Source of the DNA: Pseudoalteromonas sp. EB27
GTDB taxonomy: Bacteria; Pseudomonadota; Gammaproteobacteria; Enterobacterales; Alteromonadaceae
NCBI RefSeq assembly: GCF_001974875.1
Contig: NZ_MTQD01000021.1
Span: 1-64,000 of the forward strand
DNA: 64,000 bases
Direction: 5' to 3'
In this document: positions 18,247 to 26,113 of the stretch, piece by piece
Numbering within the stretch: the stretch's first letter is position 1
How the letters are laid out: each line of letters opens with the position of its first letter
The notes under the pieces: model-generated
What the model saw: the letters and a program-made list of their open reading frames with translations, nothing else
What the model was told of the DNA's origin: nothing
Database searches by the model: none
Position numbers and translations under genes: made by a program

Positions 18247-18920
18247 AAATATTTTATATTATTTTACTGCTTACTTTATCGGGTTGCGCTCATATTGATT
18301 ACAAGCCAACAGTAAATCCTTACAGTGCGTTGGGTGACATAGTAAAAAAATACCAATTAAATGCCCAACCATTAAAGTGCGAAGGTATTAATGCAAGTAA
18401 CTGTTTGAACTTAGTCCATGAGGTGAATCAGCTCATGCTTGAACACCCTGATAACACAGCAATACTGTCGATATCGGCCTATGTACTTTATAAAAGTGGC
18501 CGTGCTAATCAGTCTCAACAAGTTACAAATACTCTGCTTAATAAAGCTAACCCGCCGTTAAACGCAATAACTTTAGGGGTTACGTTAGCAATAGAGCAAG
18601 GTAATTTAGCTAAAGCAAAAAGCATTGCTCAATACGGCGTTGATGTTTTTGGTACACATGCTTCACCATACCTACAAATGGCTTCTTTACATTATGCGCA
18701 GGGCAGTTACGTTATAGCTTCAAATTACTTAGAGCTTTCGGTTAAGTTTGGTTTAAATAGCACCGCCTATTTTTACCATAAAGGGTTAATTGAAGAAGCG
18801 AATGCTAATAATTTATTGGCCTGTGGCTACTATGAGCAAGTTTTACGTGCAGAACCCACGCATCAAAAAGCACTTGCTAGGCGCGGAAAACTCTCCGTTT
18901 TAGGTAGTTGCTACTCTTAA
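18243..18920 (+). CDS. TadD-like TPR lipoprotein
   Basis: Predicted outer-membrane-associated lipoprotein of 225 aa. Seen: signal with lipobox LSGC at about residue 15; then helical TPR-like repeats (NTAILSISAYVLYKSGRANQ, PYLQMASLHYAQGSYVIA, AYFYHKGLIEEANANNLLA). TPR lipoproteins (TadD, PilF types) assist secretin assembly. Here the ATGA overlap with the secretin gene indicates translational coupling and a shared complex. The exact partner is inferred from context only. Confidence 0.75.
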   Translation: MKIFYIILLLTLSGCAHIDYKPTVNPYSALGDIVKKYQLNAQPLKCEGINASNCLNLVHEVNQLMLEHPDNTAILSISAYVLYKSGRANQSQQVTNTLLNKANPPLNAITLGVTLAIEQGNLAKAKSIAQYGVDVFGTHASPYLQMASLHYAQGSYVIASNYLELSVKFGLNSTAYFYHKGLIEEANANNLLACGYYEQVLRAEPTHQKALARRGKLSVLGSCYS

Positions 18921-18938
18921 GGCCTCAGGGCCTTTTTT
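18919..18938 (+). terminator. Terminator after the secretin/TPR operon
   Basis: AAGGCC-TCAG-GGCCTT stem that begins within the TPR gene's stop codon and runs into seven T residues. It separates this operon from the pilin operon. Confidence 0.85.
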
Positions 18939-19059
18939 TATGCCTACAATTTGGCATTATTAAGGAGCCAAAACCACTTTATTATTTATTAAAAATAGGA
19001 GTAAAGCTTTCGCGCATCCTACCTTTTATACGTAATCTCACAAGTCTCATTTTAATATT

Positions 19060-19078
19060 GATTTGCATTTTGCAAATC
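19060..19078. promoter_or_regulatory. 19-bp perfect palindrome, candidate enhancer site for the pilin operon
   Basis: GATTTGCA-TTT-TGCAAATC: perfect 8-base arms, centred about 93 bases upstream of the -12 GC of the promoter at 19147. It is nearly identical to the palindrome at 16201-16219, so both units are probably controlled by the same activator. Confidence 0.65.
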
Positions 19079-19146
19079 AAAAATAAAAAAAGCTAAAAAA
19101 ACACACATAAAAACTATAACCACCTGTATTTAATAGCCATTTTCAA

Positions 19147-19163
19147 TTGGCACGGTCCTCGCT
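19147..19163 (+). promoter_or_regulatory. Sigma-54 (RpoN) -24/-12 promoter of the pilin operon
   Basis: TTGGCACGGTCCTCGCT has an ideal -24 element (TTGGCACG) and GC exactly 10 bases after GG; the -12 box is TCGC instead of TTGC. It lies 46 bases upstream of the pilin start. Confidence 0.75.
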
Positions 19164-19208
19164 ATATATAAAGTGAGCATAAGCTCTTTTAATTTAAAGG
19201 CTACGATT

Positions 19209-19598
19209 ATGAAAACTATTAAACATAACTTAAATGGCAAAAAGCAAAAAGGTTTTGTACTAACGTCAGAGCTAATCATTCTTTCTACATCAATGGTAGC
19301 AGCACTTGTAATTGGTTTATCTACATTACGTGACTCTGTAACCAGCGAGCTTGAAGATGTAGCTGAAGCAATTGGCTCACTTGACCAAAGCTATGTATTT
19401 GACGGCATGATTAACGCCGAAGGCACAGCTGAAGTGTCTGGCTCTGGGTTTGTAGATTCAGTTGACGTGTACGCAGGCGATGGTAGTTCATTCACTTTTG
19501 TTGCATCAGACTTTAGTGAAAGTGCCGCACTTGTTAATGCAACACCAAGCGGCGATGCTGCAACACGTACAGCAGCAGGCGGTTCACAAGGTAACTAA
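19209..19598 (+). CDS. Flp-like type IVb pilin-family protein
   Basis: Small secreted protein of about 130 aa with type IV prepilin architecture: a basic leader (MKTIKHNLNGKKQKG), then FVLTSELIIL and a hydrophobic helix with a Glu near its start, followed by TSELEDVAEAIGSLDQSYVF and a Gly/Ser/Ala-rich C-terminal half. The Glu is at +6 after the likely cleavage glycine, not the usual +5; cleavage after Phe would give +5. ATG 19209 with AAAGG is preferred over the upstream ATG at 19173, which would destroy the leader. It is first in its operon, just after a sigma-54-type promoter, which suits a highly expressed structural subunit. Confidence 0.7.
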   Translation: MKTIKHNLNGKKQKGFVLTSELIILSTSMVAALVIGLSTLRDSVTSELEDVAEAIGSLDQSYVFDGMINAEGTAEVSGSGFVDSVDVYAGDGSSFTFVASDFSESAALVNATPSGDAATRTAAGGSQGN

Positions 19599-19634
19599 CA
19601 CAAGGTAACCAGGTTTGAATACCAAGCTTAAGGC

Positions 19635-19660
19635 TCACTGCCATAAAAGTGTGGCAGTGA
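19635..19660 (+). other. Intercistronic stem-loop between pilin and SAF-kinase genes
   Basis: Perfect 9-base stem TCACTGCCA / TGGCAGTGA with an 8-base loop and no T run. It probably stabilises or processes the mRNA so that the pilin is made in excess over the downstream signalling protein. Confidence 0.6.
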
Positions 19661-19681
19661 AAGTTACTCCGGAGGAATATT

Positions 19682-21748
19682 ATGAAAAGTAACAAAGGCG
19701 CAACCACTGCGGCTCTCACATTACTCATCACCTCTGGCATGTTAGCTTCAGCTTTGGGAATTAGACAGGTAAACGATGAAAATAACGTAACAGCCTGGGT
19801 AGTAAACAAAAATATGTCTGCCGGCCAAACAGTAACTGTTCACGATGTAGAGCAAAAGAGTATAGATCCAAGTAACTATTCAAATATTGCACTGAGCATT
19901 CAAAACCCACGTGCATTAATCGGTCAAAAATTAGCTACTAATAAAATGGTTGAACAACCCTTGTTTGACACCGATTTTATCAGAGCAAAAAGCCAAAAAG
20001 TTAGCCCGAGTATAATTAAAAATAGTATTAGCGCTTTAAGTAGTCGTTTTCCACCTACATGGCGCTTACATGTGCAACCTATGAATAAAATAGTACGCCC
20101 ACAAATAACTAAATATAGTTTAATTAGATTAGGGTTAATCTCTTTTTGTGTATTTGCCTTTGTGTATTATTTTTTACGTTTGCCAAGACGTTTACACAAC
20201 GAAATAAAACAAAAAAATCAGTTAATACTCAATAGAGAAGAGCTTTTTTCAAGTTCTCTTGATGCACTGCCGCATGGGTTTGCTATTTTTAATAGCCACG
20301 AATTTCCTGTGATCACCAACAATGCATTTAACCTTTTATTTGCACAAGTGAATAAACAAAATAGTCAGCTATCGTATAGCCAGCTGGTAAGTATTGCGCA
20401 GCAGAATAATATTATAAATCACTACCATGAACATCATAAGCTTGATGATGATCGTAACCAATTAATAGATATAGGTTTTACAGACGGGAAGTGGATAACT
20501 GTATTACAAAGACATACAGATTTTAATGGTTTCGTTTGCTACTTTAGAGATGATACAGAGGCACATCAAAAAGAATGTTTACTCGCTGATGTTCTTGAAA
20601 AATCAAAACAGACAAATCAATTAAAAGAAAAATTTGTTACAAGGCTTAGCCGTCAATTAAAAACGCCTTTATCATCTTTAAAGTCATTAGTTCAAATATC
20701 TAAAGATCCAATAAGCTTTAACGAATTTAAAAACAATGTGGGGAATATTTCTGATGCATGCGACCAGCTCGAAAGTGTAATTCAACAACCCGTAAATATA
20801 AATAAATCGGAAATAGGTAAGTTAAAACTGCAGGCCAAAAACGTTAACCTGAATCATATGATCAATAATAATATTTCGATTTTAACTAAAGAAGCTGAAA
20901 ACAAAAAAATAGTTCTTAAAAATAATATTACGCCTGGGTTAACCGTGGTAAGCGATGAAAAGTTAATTTCTCAATTGGTTATTCAGTTAGTGACAGAGGT
21001 TTTGGATTCGTCAAATAATACAACGCTATCTATTAACGCTCAGATTAAAAATGAAAGTAACCGTAATTACTTACACCTAGACTTTTCATTAAGCAATTTA
21101 ATCGACAGTAGTTACTTTATAACTGAGCTTAAAAGTATATCGGGTGATGACATAATGCGCTTTATAGATGATAAAGACGTTTCATTAGAGTTAAAGTTTT
21201 TTATCTCAATATTTAAAATGTTAGGTGGTAAAGCGATAACTGTAAGTAGTAACGCGAATAAATCAACGATAACGCTTTCTATGCTGGTAAACAAAGCAAC
21301 TAAGCAAGATAAAGACAATGTGCAAAAAGTACCAAGTAGCTCATTAAATACTGATTTAGTAAAAGCGAGTTTAGTGACTAAAAATCACCAAAACACGCTA
21401 CTACTTGTTGATGACGATCCACTTGTAGAAATTGTGATTAGGGCAATGCTAAAAGATCAGAATATCATAATAGATTACGCATGCAGTGCGATAGAGGCTA
21501 TGTTGATGGTTCCGCAAAATAGTTACGACATTATTCTAATGGATATAGTAATGCCAGAATTGTCGGGAACTGACGCTATGTTAAAAATTAAAAAACACAG
21601 TGATAATTCTAAAACTAAAATAATTGCGCATACATCGACACCCGATACAGAATCTAAATATGTAAATCAGGGCTTTGATGACATGTTATTAAAGCCAGTG
21701 AAACAAGGTGTTTTAATAAACCAAATAACACGTATTTTAAAAAGATAA
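19682..21748 (+). CDS. SAF-domain hybrid pseudo-histidine kinase with C-terminal receiver
   Basis: 688-aa inner-membrane signalling protein. Seen: TM1 (about 8-27); periplasmic SAF/CpaB(RcpC)-like domain (about 32-100, TAWVVNKNMSAGQTVTVHDV); TM2 (about 146-165); PAS-like segment (about 190-295); helical DHp-like segment with FVTRLSRQLKTPLSSL, where the expected phospho-acceptor His of the H-box (position 324) is Arg; a degenerate ATPase region without clear N, G1 or G2 boxes; and an intact receiver (about 570-688) with VDDD, phospho-acceptor Asp in LMDIVMP, and KPVK. It is therefore likely a pseudokinase scaffold whose receiver is phosphorylated by another kinase. Strong GGAGG site; follows the pilin gene. 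Confidence 0.8.
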   Translation: MKSNKGATTAALTLLITSGMLASALGIRQVNDENNVTAWVVNKNMSAGQTVTVHDVEQKSIDPSNYSNIALSIQNPRALIGQKLATNKMVEQPLFDTDFIRAKSQKVSPSIIKNSISALSSRFPPTWRLHVQPMNKIVRPQITKYSLIRLGLISFCVFAFVYYFLRLPRRLHNEIKQKNQLILNREELFSSSLDALPHGFAIFNSHEFPVITNNAFNLLFAQVNKQNSQLSYSQLVSIAQQNNIINHYHEHHKLDDDRNQLIDIGFTDGKWITVLQRHTDFNGFVCYFRDDTEAHQKECLLADVLEKSKQTNQLKEKFVTRLSRQLKTPLSSLKSLVQISKDPISFNEFKNNVGNISDACDQLESVIQQPVNINKSEIGKLKLQAKNVNLNHMINNNISILTKEAENKKIVLKNNITPGLTVVSDEKLISQLVIQLVTEVLDSSNNTTLSINAQIKNESNRNYLHLDFSLSNLIDSSYFITELKSISGDDIMRFIDDKDVSLELKFFISIFKMLGGKAITVSSNANKSTITLSMLVNKATKQDKDNVQKVPSSSLNTDLVKASLVTKNHQNTLLLVDDDPLVEIVIRAMLKDQNIIIDYACSAIEAMLMVPQNSYDIILMDIVMPELSGTDAMLKIKKHSDNSKTKIIAHTSTPDTESKYVNQGFDDMLLKPVKQGVLINQITRILKR

Positions 21749-21764
21749 GCCGCTGGGGTAATAA

Positions 21765-22190
21765 ATGAAAAACATTAATGAAAATATGGCAGAAGTTATC
21801 GAGTTTAAAGTAACGCCAATAAATAAAACTAAACGACTACTTTTAGTAGATGATGACTTACTAATAGAAATAGTAATAAGAAAAATGCTTAATGAAGAAA
21901 ATATTTTAATAGATTTCGCATCAAGTGCTATAGAGGCGCTATTGATGGTTTCTCAAAATATTTACGATATTATTTTAATGGATATAGTAATGCCGCAATT
22001 TACAGGCACTGATGCAATGCTAAAAATCAGGAAGCATGCTGACGCATCAGCAACAAAAATTATAGCTCATACATTTAGTGAAAACGAAAATAGTGATAAT
22101 AAGTACGTGAAGCTTGGGTTTAACGGTCTTTTGTTAAAGCCAGTTAAGCAAAGCGTATTAATTGAAAATATTAGAACTTTCTTGGAATGA
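21765..22190 (+). CDS. Stand-alone response regulator receiver
   Basis: 141-aa single-domain CheY-like receiver without an output domain. Seen: LLLVDDDLLIEI (acidic pocket), LMDIVMPQFTGTDAML (phospho-acceptor Asp), IIAHTFS (Thr) and LLLKPVKQ (Lys). It is closely similar along its whole length to the C-terminal receiver of the preceding SAF protein (shared EIVIR, SAIEALLMV, YDIILMDIVMP, GTDAMLKI and LLLKPVKQ), which implies a local duplication. The gap of 16 bases indicates co-transcription. It probably shares or competes for the same phosphoryl donor. Confidence 0.85.
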   Translation: MKNINENMAEVIEFKVTPINKTKRLLLVDDDLLIEIVIRKMLNEENILIDFASSAIEALLMVSQNIYDIILMDIVMPQFTGTDAMLKIRKHADASATKIIAHTFSENENSDNKYVKLGFNGLLLKPVKQSVLIENIRTFLE

Positions 22191-22635
22191 TAAATAGAAA
22201 CAGTAGGGCGGTTAACTATTTTTATTTATAGCTTATTAAAAAATTAAATTATAATTTTTTAAAGACTAATATTTATTTAGCGCTTTTGTGTATATGAACC
22301 TTTAATATATTTAAATTTGTAAAAATCCTTTAATAAGAATAATTACTTTAAATTATTACAAACTACGCTTTTGTAATTGTTGCATGTATACGAGTCATCG
22401 TTTCACACTTTTTAAAGCGGTTAATAATCTCAATTATTAAACGCTGTAATATTATAAAGTTAGTAAATTTATTTAGCCTAGAGCCCACGTACCACAAGGG
22501 TTTAACTTTTAAAACATTAATATTTTTTAATAATTAATAAATGCACATCTTGGGATGGAATTTGCTTTATAAGGTTATATTCTAATTTTATAGTTTATTA
22601 AACATTATAATTTTTAAAGTTAACGAGGCAAAATT
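22191..22635. other. AT-rich intergenic region
   Basis: About 445 bases with no convincing ORF, RNA gene or strong terminator. It has many short runs of A and T and probably holds the promoter of the following hydrolase gene. Confidence 0.5.
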
Positions 22636-23460
22636 ATGAGCAAAACACAGTACGTTACAGTAGAAGGTCATCAAATTGCTTATCAAGAAATGGGACAAGG
22701 CACACCTTTATTATTAATACATGGCATACCAACTAACAAATTTTTATGGCGGAATGTGATACCCAAACTCGCATCAGAACATCGAGTAATAGCGCCTGAT
22801 TTACTAAACTTTGGTGAATCAGATATGCCAATTAACACCGATGTATCTATAAATGCGCAATGTAGAATAATGTGTAAGTTTATGGAAGAACTCGGTATTT
22901 CTAAAGTTAATATTGCTGCACATGATATTGGTGGTGGTGTTGCTCAATTAATGGCGGTAAATCATCCTGATAAAGTAAACGGATTAGTTTTAATAGATAG
23001 TGTATGTTTTGATTCTTGGCCAATACCAGAATTTGAACCTTTGCTAGAACCTGGAGTAGAAGAAAAGACAAGTGTAGCTGAATTTGTTGATACATTAAGA
23101 GATTTCATCCCTAAAGGTGTATACGATTCTAGCGTAATGACTGAAGAGTTAATGGAAATATACTTAAAACCATGGAGCAACGAGCAAGGAAAAGCCGCTT
23201 TATTTAGTAACATGCGCAGACTCAATAAAGAATATACACAAGCTATTGCAGGCGATCTTAAAAGCTTACCTCATGAAGCACTCATATTATGGGGTGAAGA
23301 AGACAAATTTCAAAAGCCAAAATATGCGCCAATGTTAGAAGAAGCAATTCCAAATTCATCATTGGTTTGGATAGATAAAGCCGCACATTGGGTTGTTGAT
23401 GAGTATCCAGATAAAGTATCTGAGCTTATTAGTGAATTTATGAATGATAAAAAATTCTAA
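22636..23460 (+). CDS. Alpha/beta hydrolase, haloalkane dehalogenase-like
   Basis: Cytoplasmic alpha/beta hydrolase of 274 aa. Seen: oxyanion region LLLIHGIPTNKFLW; PDLLNFGESD; nucleophile elbow AAHDIGGGVAQ with Asp as nucleophile, as in haloalkane dehalogenases and epoxide hydrolases; acid in LWGEEDKF; His in AAHWVVDEYP. The halide-stabilising Trp that usually follows the nucleophile (HDWGG) is Ile here, so dehalogenase activity is doubtful and another ester or epoxide substrate is possible. ACGAGG precedes the start. Single gene with its own terminator. Confidence 0.8.
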   Translation: MSKTQYVTVEGHQIAYQEMGQGTPLLLIHGIPTNKFLWRNVIPKLASEHRVIAPDLLNFGESDMPINTDVSINAQCRIMCKFMEELGISKVNIAAHDIGGGVAQLMAVNHPDKVNGLVLIDSVCFDSWPIPEFEPLLEPGVEEKTSVAEFVDTLRDFIPKGVYDSSVMTEELMEIYLKPWSNEQGKAALFSNMRRLNKEYTQAIAGDLKSLPHEALILWGEEDKFQKPKYAPMLEEAIPNSSLVWIDKAAHWVVDEYPDKVSELISEFMNDKKF

Positions 23461-23555
23461 AGTCTCAGCAAGTACATCACTAGGATAGTTAAAAAGCCAT
23501 TAAATTCAACATCTTGAATTTTACTGGATGAAATATCTACTAGGAAGTTATTGTT

Positions 23556-23595
23556 AATACCGCTTGGATATATTAATAATCAAGCGGTATTTTTA
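23556..23595 (+). terminator. Terminator downstream of the hydrolase gene
   Basis: Perfect 11-base arms AATACCGCTTG / CAAGCGGTATT followed by TTT, about 95 bases after the stop. Confidence 0.8.
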
Positions 23596-23780
23596 TATGT
23601 TCAAGAAGCTAATAGCGTAAATGGGAAAAACATTAACTATTAAGATAAGTAGGTTAATGCTTATTAAATAGTCAAAATATCGCGTTTATACGTTAATTAA
23701 TGAAGGTGAGTAACTTGGTTATGTATTTATTTATGCTATTTAACATAATATAAATTATAGGTAGTTAATGCATATATTAT

Positions 23781-23802
23781 AAGGGCGCTTAAATGCGCCC
23801 TT
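23781..23802. other. GC-rich hairpin in a 430-bp intergenic region
   Basis: AAGGGCGC-TTAAAT-GCGCCCTT, a perfect 8-base stem in AT-rich surroundings. It could terminate transcription of the minus-strand SorC gene, although no T run follows. The rest of 23461-23893 shows no gene. Confidence 0.4.
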
Positions 23803-23893
23803 GCTATGTCCAATACTAGGCGGTATCGGACATTAAGTGCTTTTATTACAATAACTGGTATTACTAATACGGATACTTTATTTACCAAATTGT

Positions 23894-24853
23894 TTAATCA
23901 ACACTTAGTAAACGCTCAGCTGTATATTCGTTAGTAATTAATCCACTGATCATGTTTGACCTTACTGCGCCCAAAATGGCAAACACTTTTTCTTCACCAG
24001 CAGCTATCGCATAAATCTGTTTGTTAGCATTTGTTTTTAATGGCGTACTTGCTACGCGCTGATTAACTGTGCAATCTAAAAGCTTACCGTTTTTATCAAA
24101 CACCCAACTAATCATTTCACCAACGGCACCAAGATCTTGCAACTCTTTAAGTTCTTGCGCATCAATAAAACCATCTATATGTAATGGCGACTTTTCACCT
24201 AAGCTACCAATACCCACAAATGTTACATCGGCATCTTTAGCGAGTTTTAAATTACCGGTAATATTTTGTTGTGCATGTAACTGTTCTTTTTCTTCAATAC
24301 TTCTTGGTAAAACTGGTAATGGCATTGGGTAATGTTTTGCATTGGTGTGTTCGGCCATTCTTACTACAACATCATAAGGTGAAGCCGATCCATCTAAAGC
24401 CATATTACCTAGCATTGCTACAATTTTATGTTGCGGACAATCAACGGTTCTAAGCTCATCGACACATGCACGTAAAACTCGACCGGTTCCCATAGCAAGT
24501 ACTTTGGGTTGTTCTGATTTTAAATGGCGTTCTATTTCTGCCGCGCCAGCTTGAGCCAATCCTAATGTAGATGATGGTTCAGACGGATCACTCGGTACAA
24601 CTTCACACGAATCTAACCCAAAACGGCTTTTTAATTTTTCGGCCAAATCCATACATTTAGCAATCGGGTGGTCAAGTCTAACTTTAATTAATCCTTGGCT
24701 AACAGATAGTGCGACCATTCTTTGTGCAGATTGACGCGATATATTTAGCTTTTTAGCAATTTCATCTTGTGTGTTACCGCCAACATAATATAACCACCCT
24801 GCTCTTGCTGCATCATCTAGCTTTCTAATTTCTGTATTTGATAGCTTTACCAC
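23894..24853 (-). CDS. SorC family transcriptional regulator
   Basis: Sugar-responsive DNA-binding regulator of the SorC/DeoR type, 319 aa. Seen: N-terminal HTH (about residues 20-55: NTQDEIAKKLNISRQSAQRMV); C-terminal sugar-binding domain with VLAMGTGRVLRACVDEL and SDVxFVGIGSLG-like VTFVGIGSLGEKSP; C-terminal AGGEEK-like AAGEEKVFAILGAVRS. It lies next to, and is transcribed in the same direction as, the polyol-type ABC transporter but is separated by 248 bases, so it is the likely regulator of that operon, with a phosphorylated polyol or sugar as effector (inferred). Confidence 0.88.
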   Translation of the reverse strand: MVKLSNTEIRKLDDAARAGWLYYVGGNTQDEIAKKLNISRQSAQRMVALSVSQGLIKVRLDHPIAKCMDLAEKLKSRFGLDSCEVVPSDPSEPSSTLGLAQAGAAEIERHLKSEQPKVLAMGTGRVLRACVDELRTVDCPQHKIVAMLGNMALDGSASPYDVVVRMAEHTNAKHYPMPLPVLPRSIEEKEQLHAQQNITGNLKLAKDADVTFVGIGSLGEKSPLHIDGFIDAQELKELQDLGAVGEMISWVFDKNGKLLDCTVNQRVASTPLKTNANKQIYAIAAGEEKVFAILGAVRSNMISGLITNEYTAERLLSVD

Positions 24854-25054
24854 GTAAACCTCTTAAAATAGAAGGAAAACCAAGTCCTTATTTTCATTAC
24901 ATAATTTTAATTATATGTGCTGCTATATAAATTATTTTATTAATTTTGGAGCATCTATTTATCAATAACGTTTTTGTTATTTATAATTGTAAATATACCA
25001 TCCCTTAATAAAAAATACCTAGGTTTCATAGGATTATGTAATTAGAATTTAGTT

Positions 25055-25080
25055 AATAGCACCCTTATAAAGGTGCTATT
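25055..25080 (-). terminator. Hairpin after the transporter operon
   Basis: Arms AATAGCACC / GGTGCTATT just after the minus-strand ATPase gene stop. Only a weak T-rich tail follows, so termination may be partial. Confidence 0.6.
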
Positions 25081-25101
25081 TAAGGTAATTAAAAATAGGC
25101 T

Positions 25102-26103
25102 TTAGCGAATTGTTAAACCGTTATTATCAAACTTTAATACTTTATCAGCCGGTGCGCTTAGGTAAATACTGTCGCCATATTTTAATGGGCAATCACCATC
25201 TGCTTTTACTGTTACGGTCCCTTTGCCTTCAATATTTATATGTAAAAAGCTCTCCGAACCTAAATGCTCAATTACACCTACAGTTCCAGCCCAAGTACCT
25301 TGCTCAGTAGAGAGTGTTATATGCTCTGGTCGAATACCAATACAGCTAACATTCGCATCTTCATTTTGTGGAGCATCTATAAAATTCATTTTTGGCGAAC
25401 CTATAAAACCAGCTACAAATTTGTTTACAGGGTTTTTATAAAGCTCTAAAGGTGTGCCTACTTGTTCAATAATACCGGCATTAAATACCGCGATTCTATC
25501 TGCCATTGTCATGGCTTCAACCTGATCGTGCGTAACATAAATCATTGTTGTGACTAAACTTTTATGTAATTCAGATATTTCTAAACGCATATTTACACGT
25601 AATGACGCATCAAGATTCGAAAGCGGTTCATCAAACAAAAAGGCTGAAGGCTGACGTACAATTGCGCGCCCTATTGCTACGCGCTGACGTTGACCGCCCG
25701 ATAATTGCCCAGGCTTTCGATCTAAATAATCGGTCAAATTAAGAATTTTAGCAGCGTTAGCAATTTTACTCTCAATTTCTGCAGGGCTTACCTTGGCTCT
25801 TTTTAAAGGAAAAGCAATATTGTTACGCACGGTCATATGCGGGTATAACGCATATGATTGAAACACCATTGCCAAGCCTCTTTTTGCCGGCGGTGTTTTT
25901 GTGGCATCTATACCATCGATTTCTATATTACCACTGGTGGTATCTTCAAGACCTGCGATCATACGAAGTAATGTAGATTTACCACAGCCCGATGGCCCAA
26001 CAAAAACGATGAATTCACCGTCTTTAATTTCTAAGTCGAGCGGTTTAATTACGTTTACTTCATCAAAGTTTTTAGTGACTTGTTTTAGTGTGATGCTGCC
26101 CAT
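25102..26103 (-). CDS. Sugar/polyol ABC transporter ATP-binding protein (UgpC/SmoK type)
   Basis: Cytoplasmic ATPase of a CUT1-family importer, 333 aa. Seen: Walker A GPSGCGKST near residues 38-46; Q-loop MVFQSYALYPHM; signature LSGGQRQRVAIGRA; Walker B FLFDEPLSNLD; H-loop YVTHDQVEAMT; C-terminal regulatory TOBE-like region from about 240. It closely follows two permease genes (10-base gap) and is last in the operon. Sequence style is closest to sorbitol/mannitol SmoK, but UgpC or MalK relatives cannot be excluded. Confidence 0.92.
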   Translation of the reverse strand: MGSITLKQVTKNFDEVNVIKPLDLEIKDGEFIVFVGPSGCGKSTLLRMIAGLEDTTSGNIEIDGIDATKTPPAKRGLAMVFQSYALYPHMTVRNNIAFPLKRAKVSPAEIESKIANAAKILNLTDYLDRKPGQLSGGQRQRVAIGRAIVRQPSAFLFDEPLSNLDASLRVNMRLEISELHKSLVTTMIYVTHDQVEAMTMADRIAVFNAGIIEQVGTPLELYKNPVNKFVAGFIGSPKMNFIDAPQNEDANVSCIGIRPEHITLSTEQGTWAGTVGVIEHLGSESFLHINIEGKGTVTVKADGDCPLKYGDSIYLSAPADKVLKFDNNGLTIR

Positions 26104-26113
26104 GTGTATTCTC

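Noticed and set aside
22636..23460. True haloalkane dehalogenase
   Set aside because: The Trp that follows the nucleophile in dehalogenases (HDWGG) is Ile here, so only a general hydrolase call is made.
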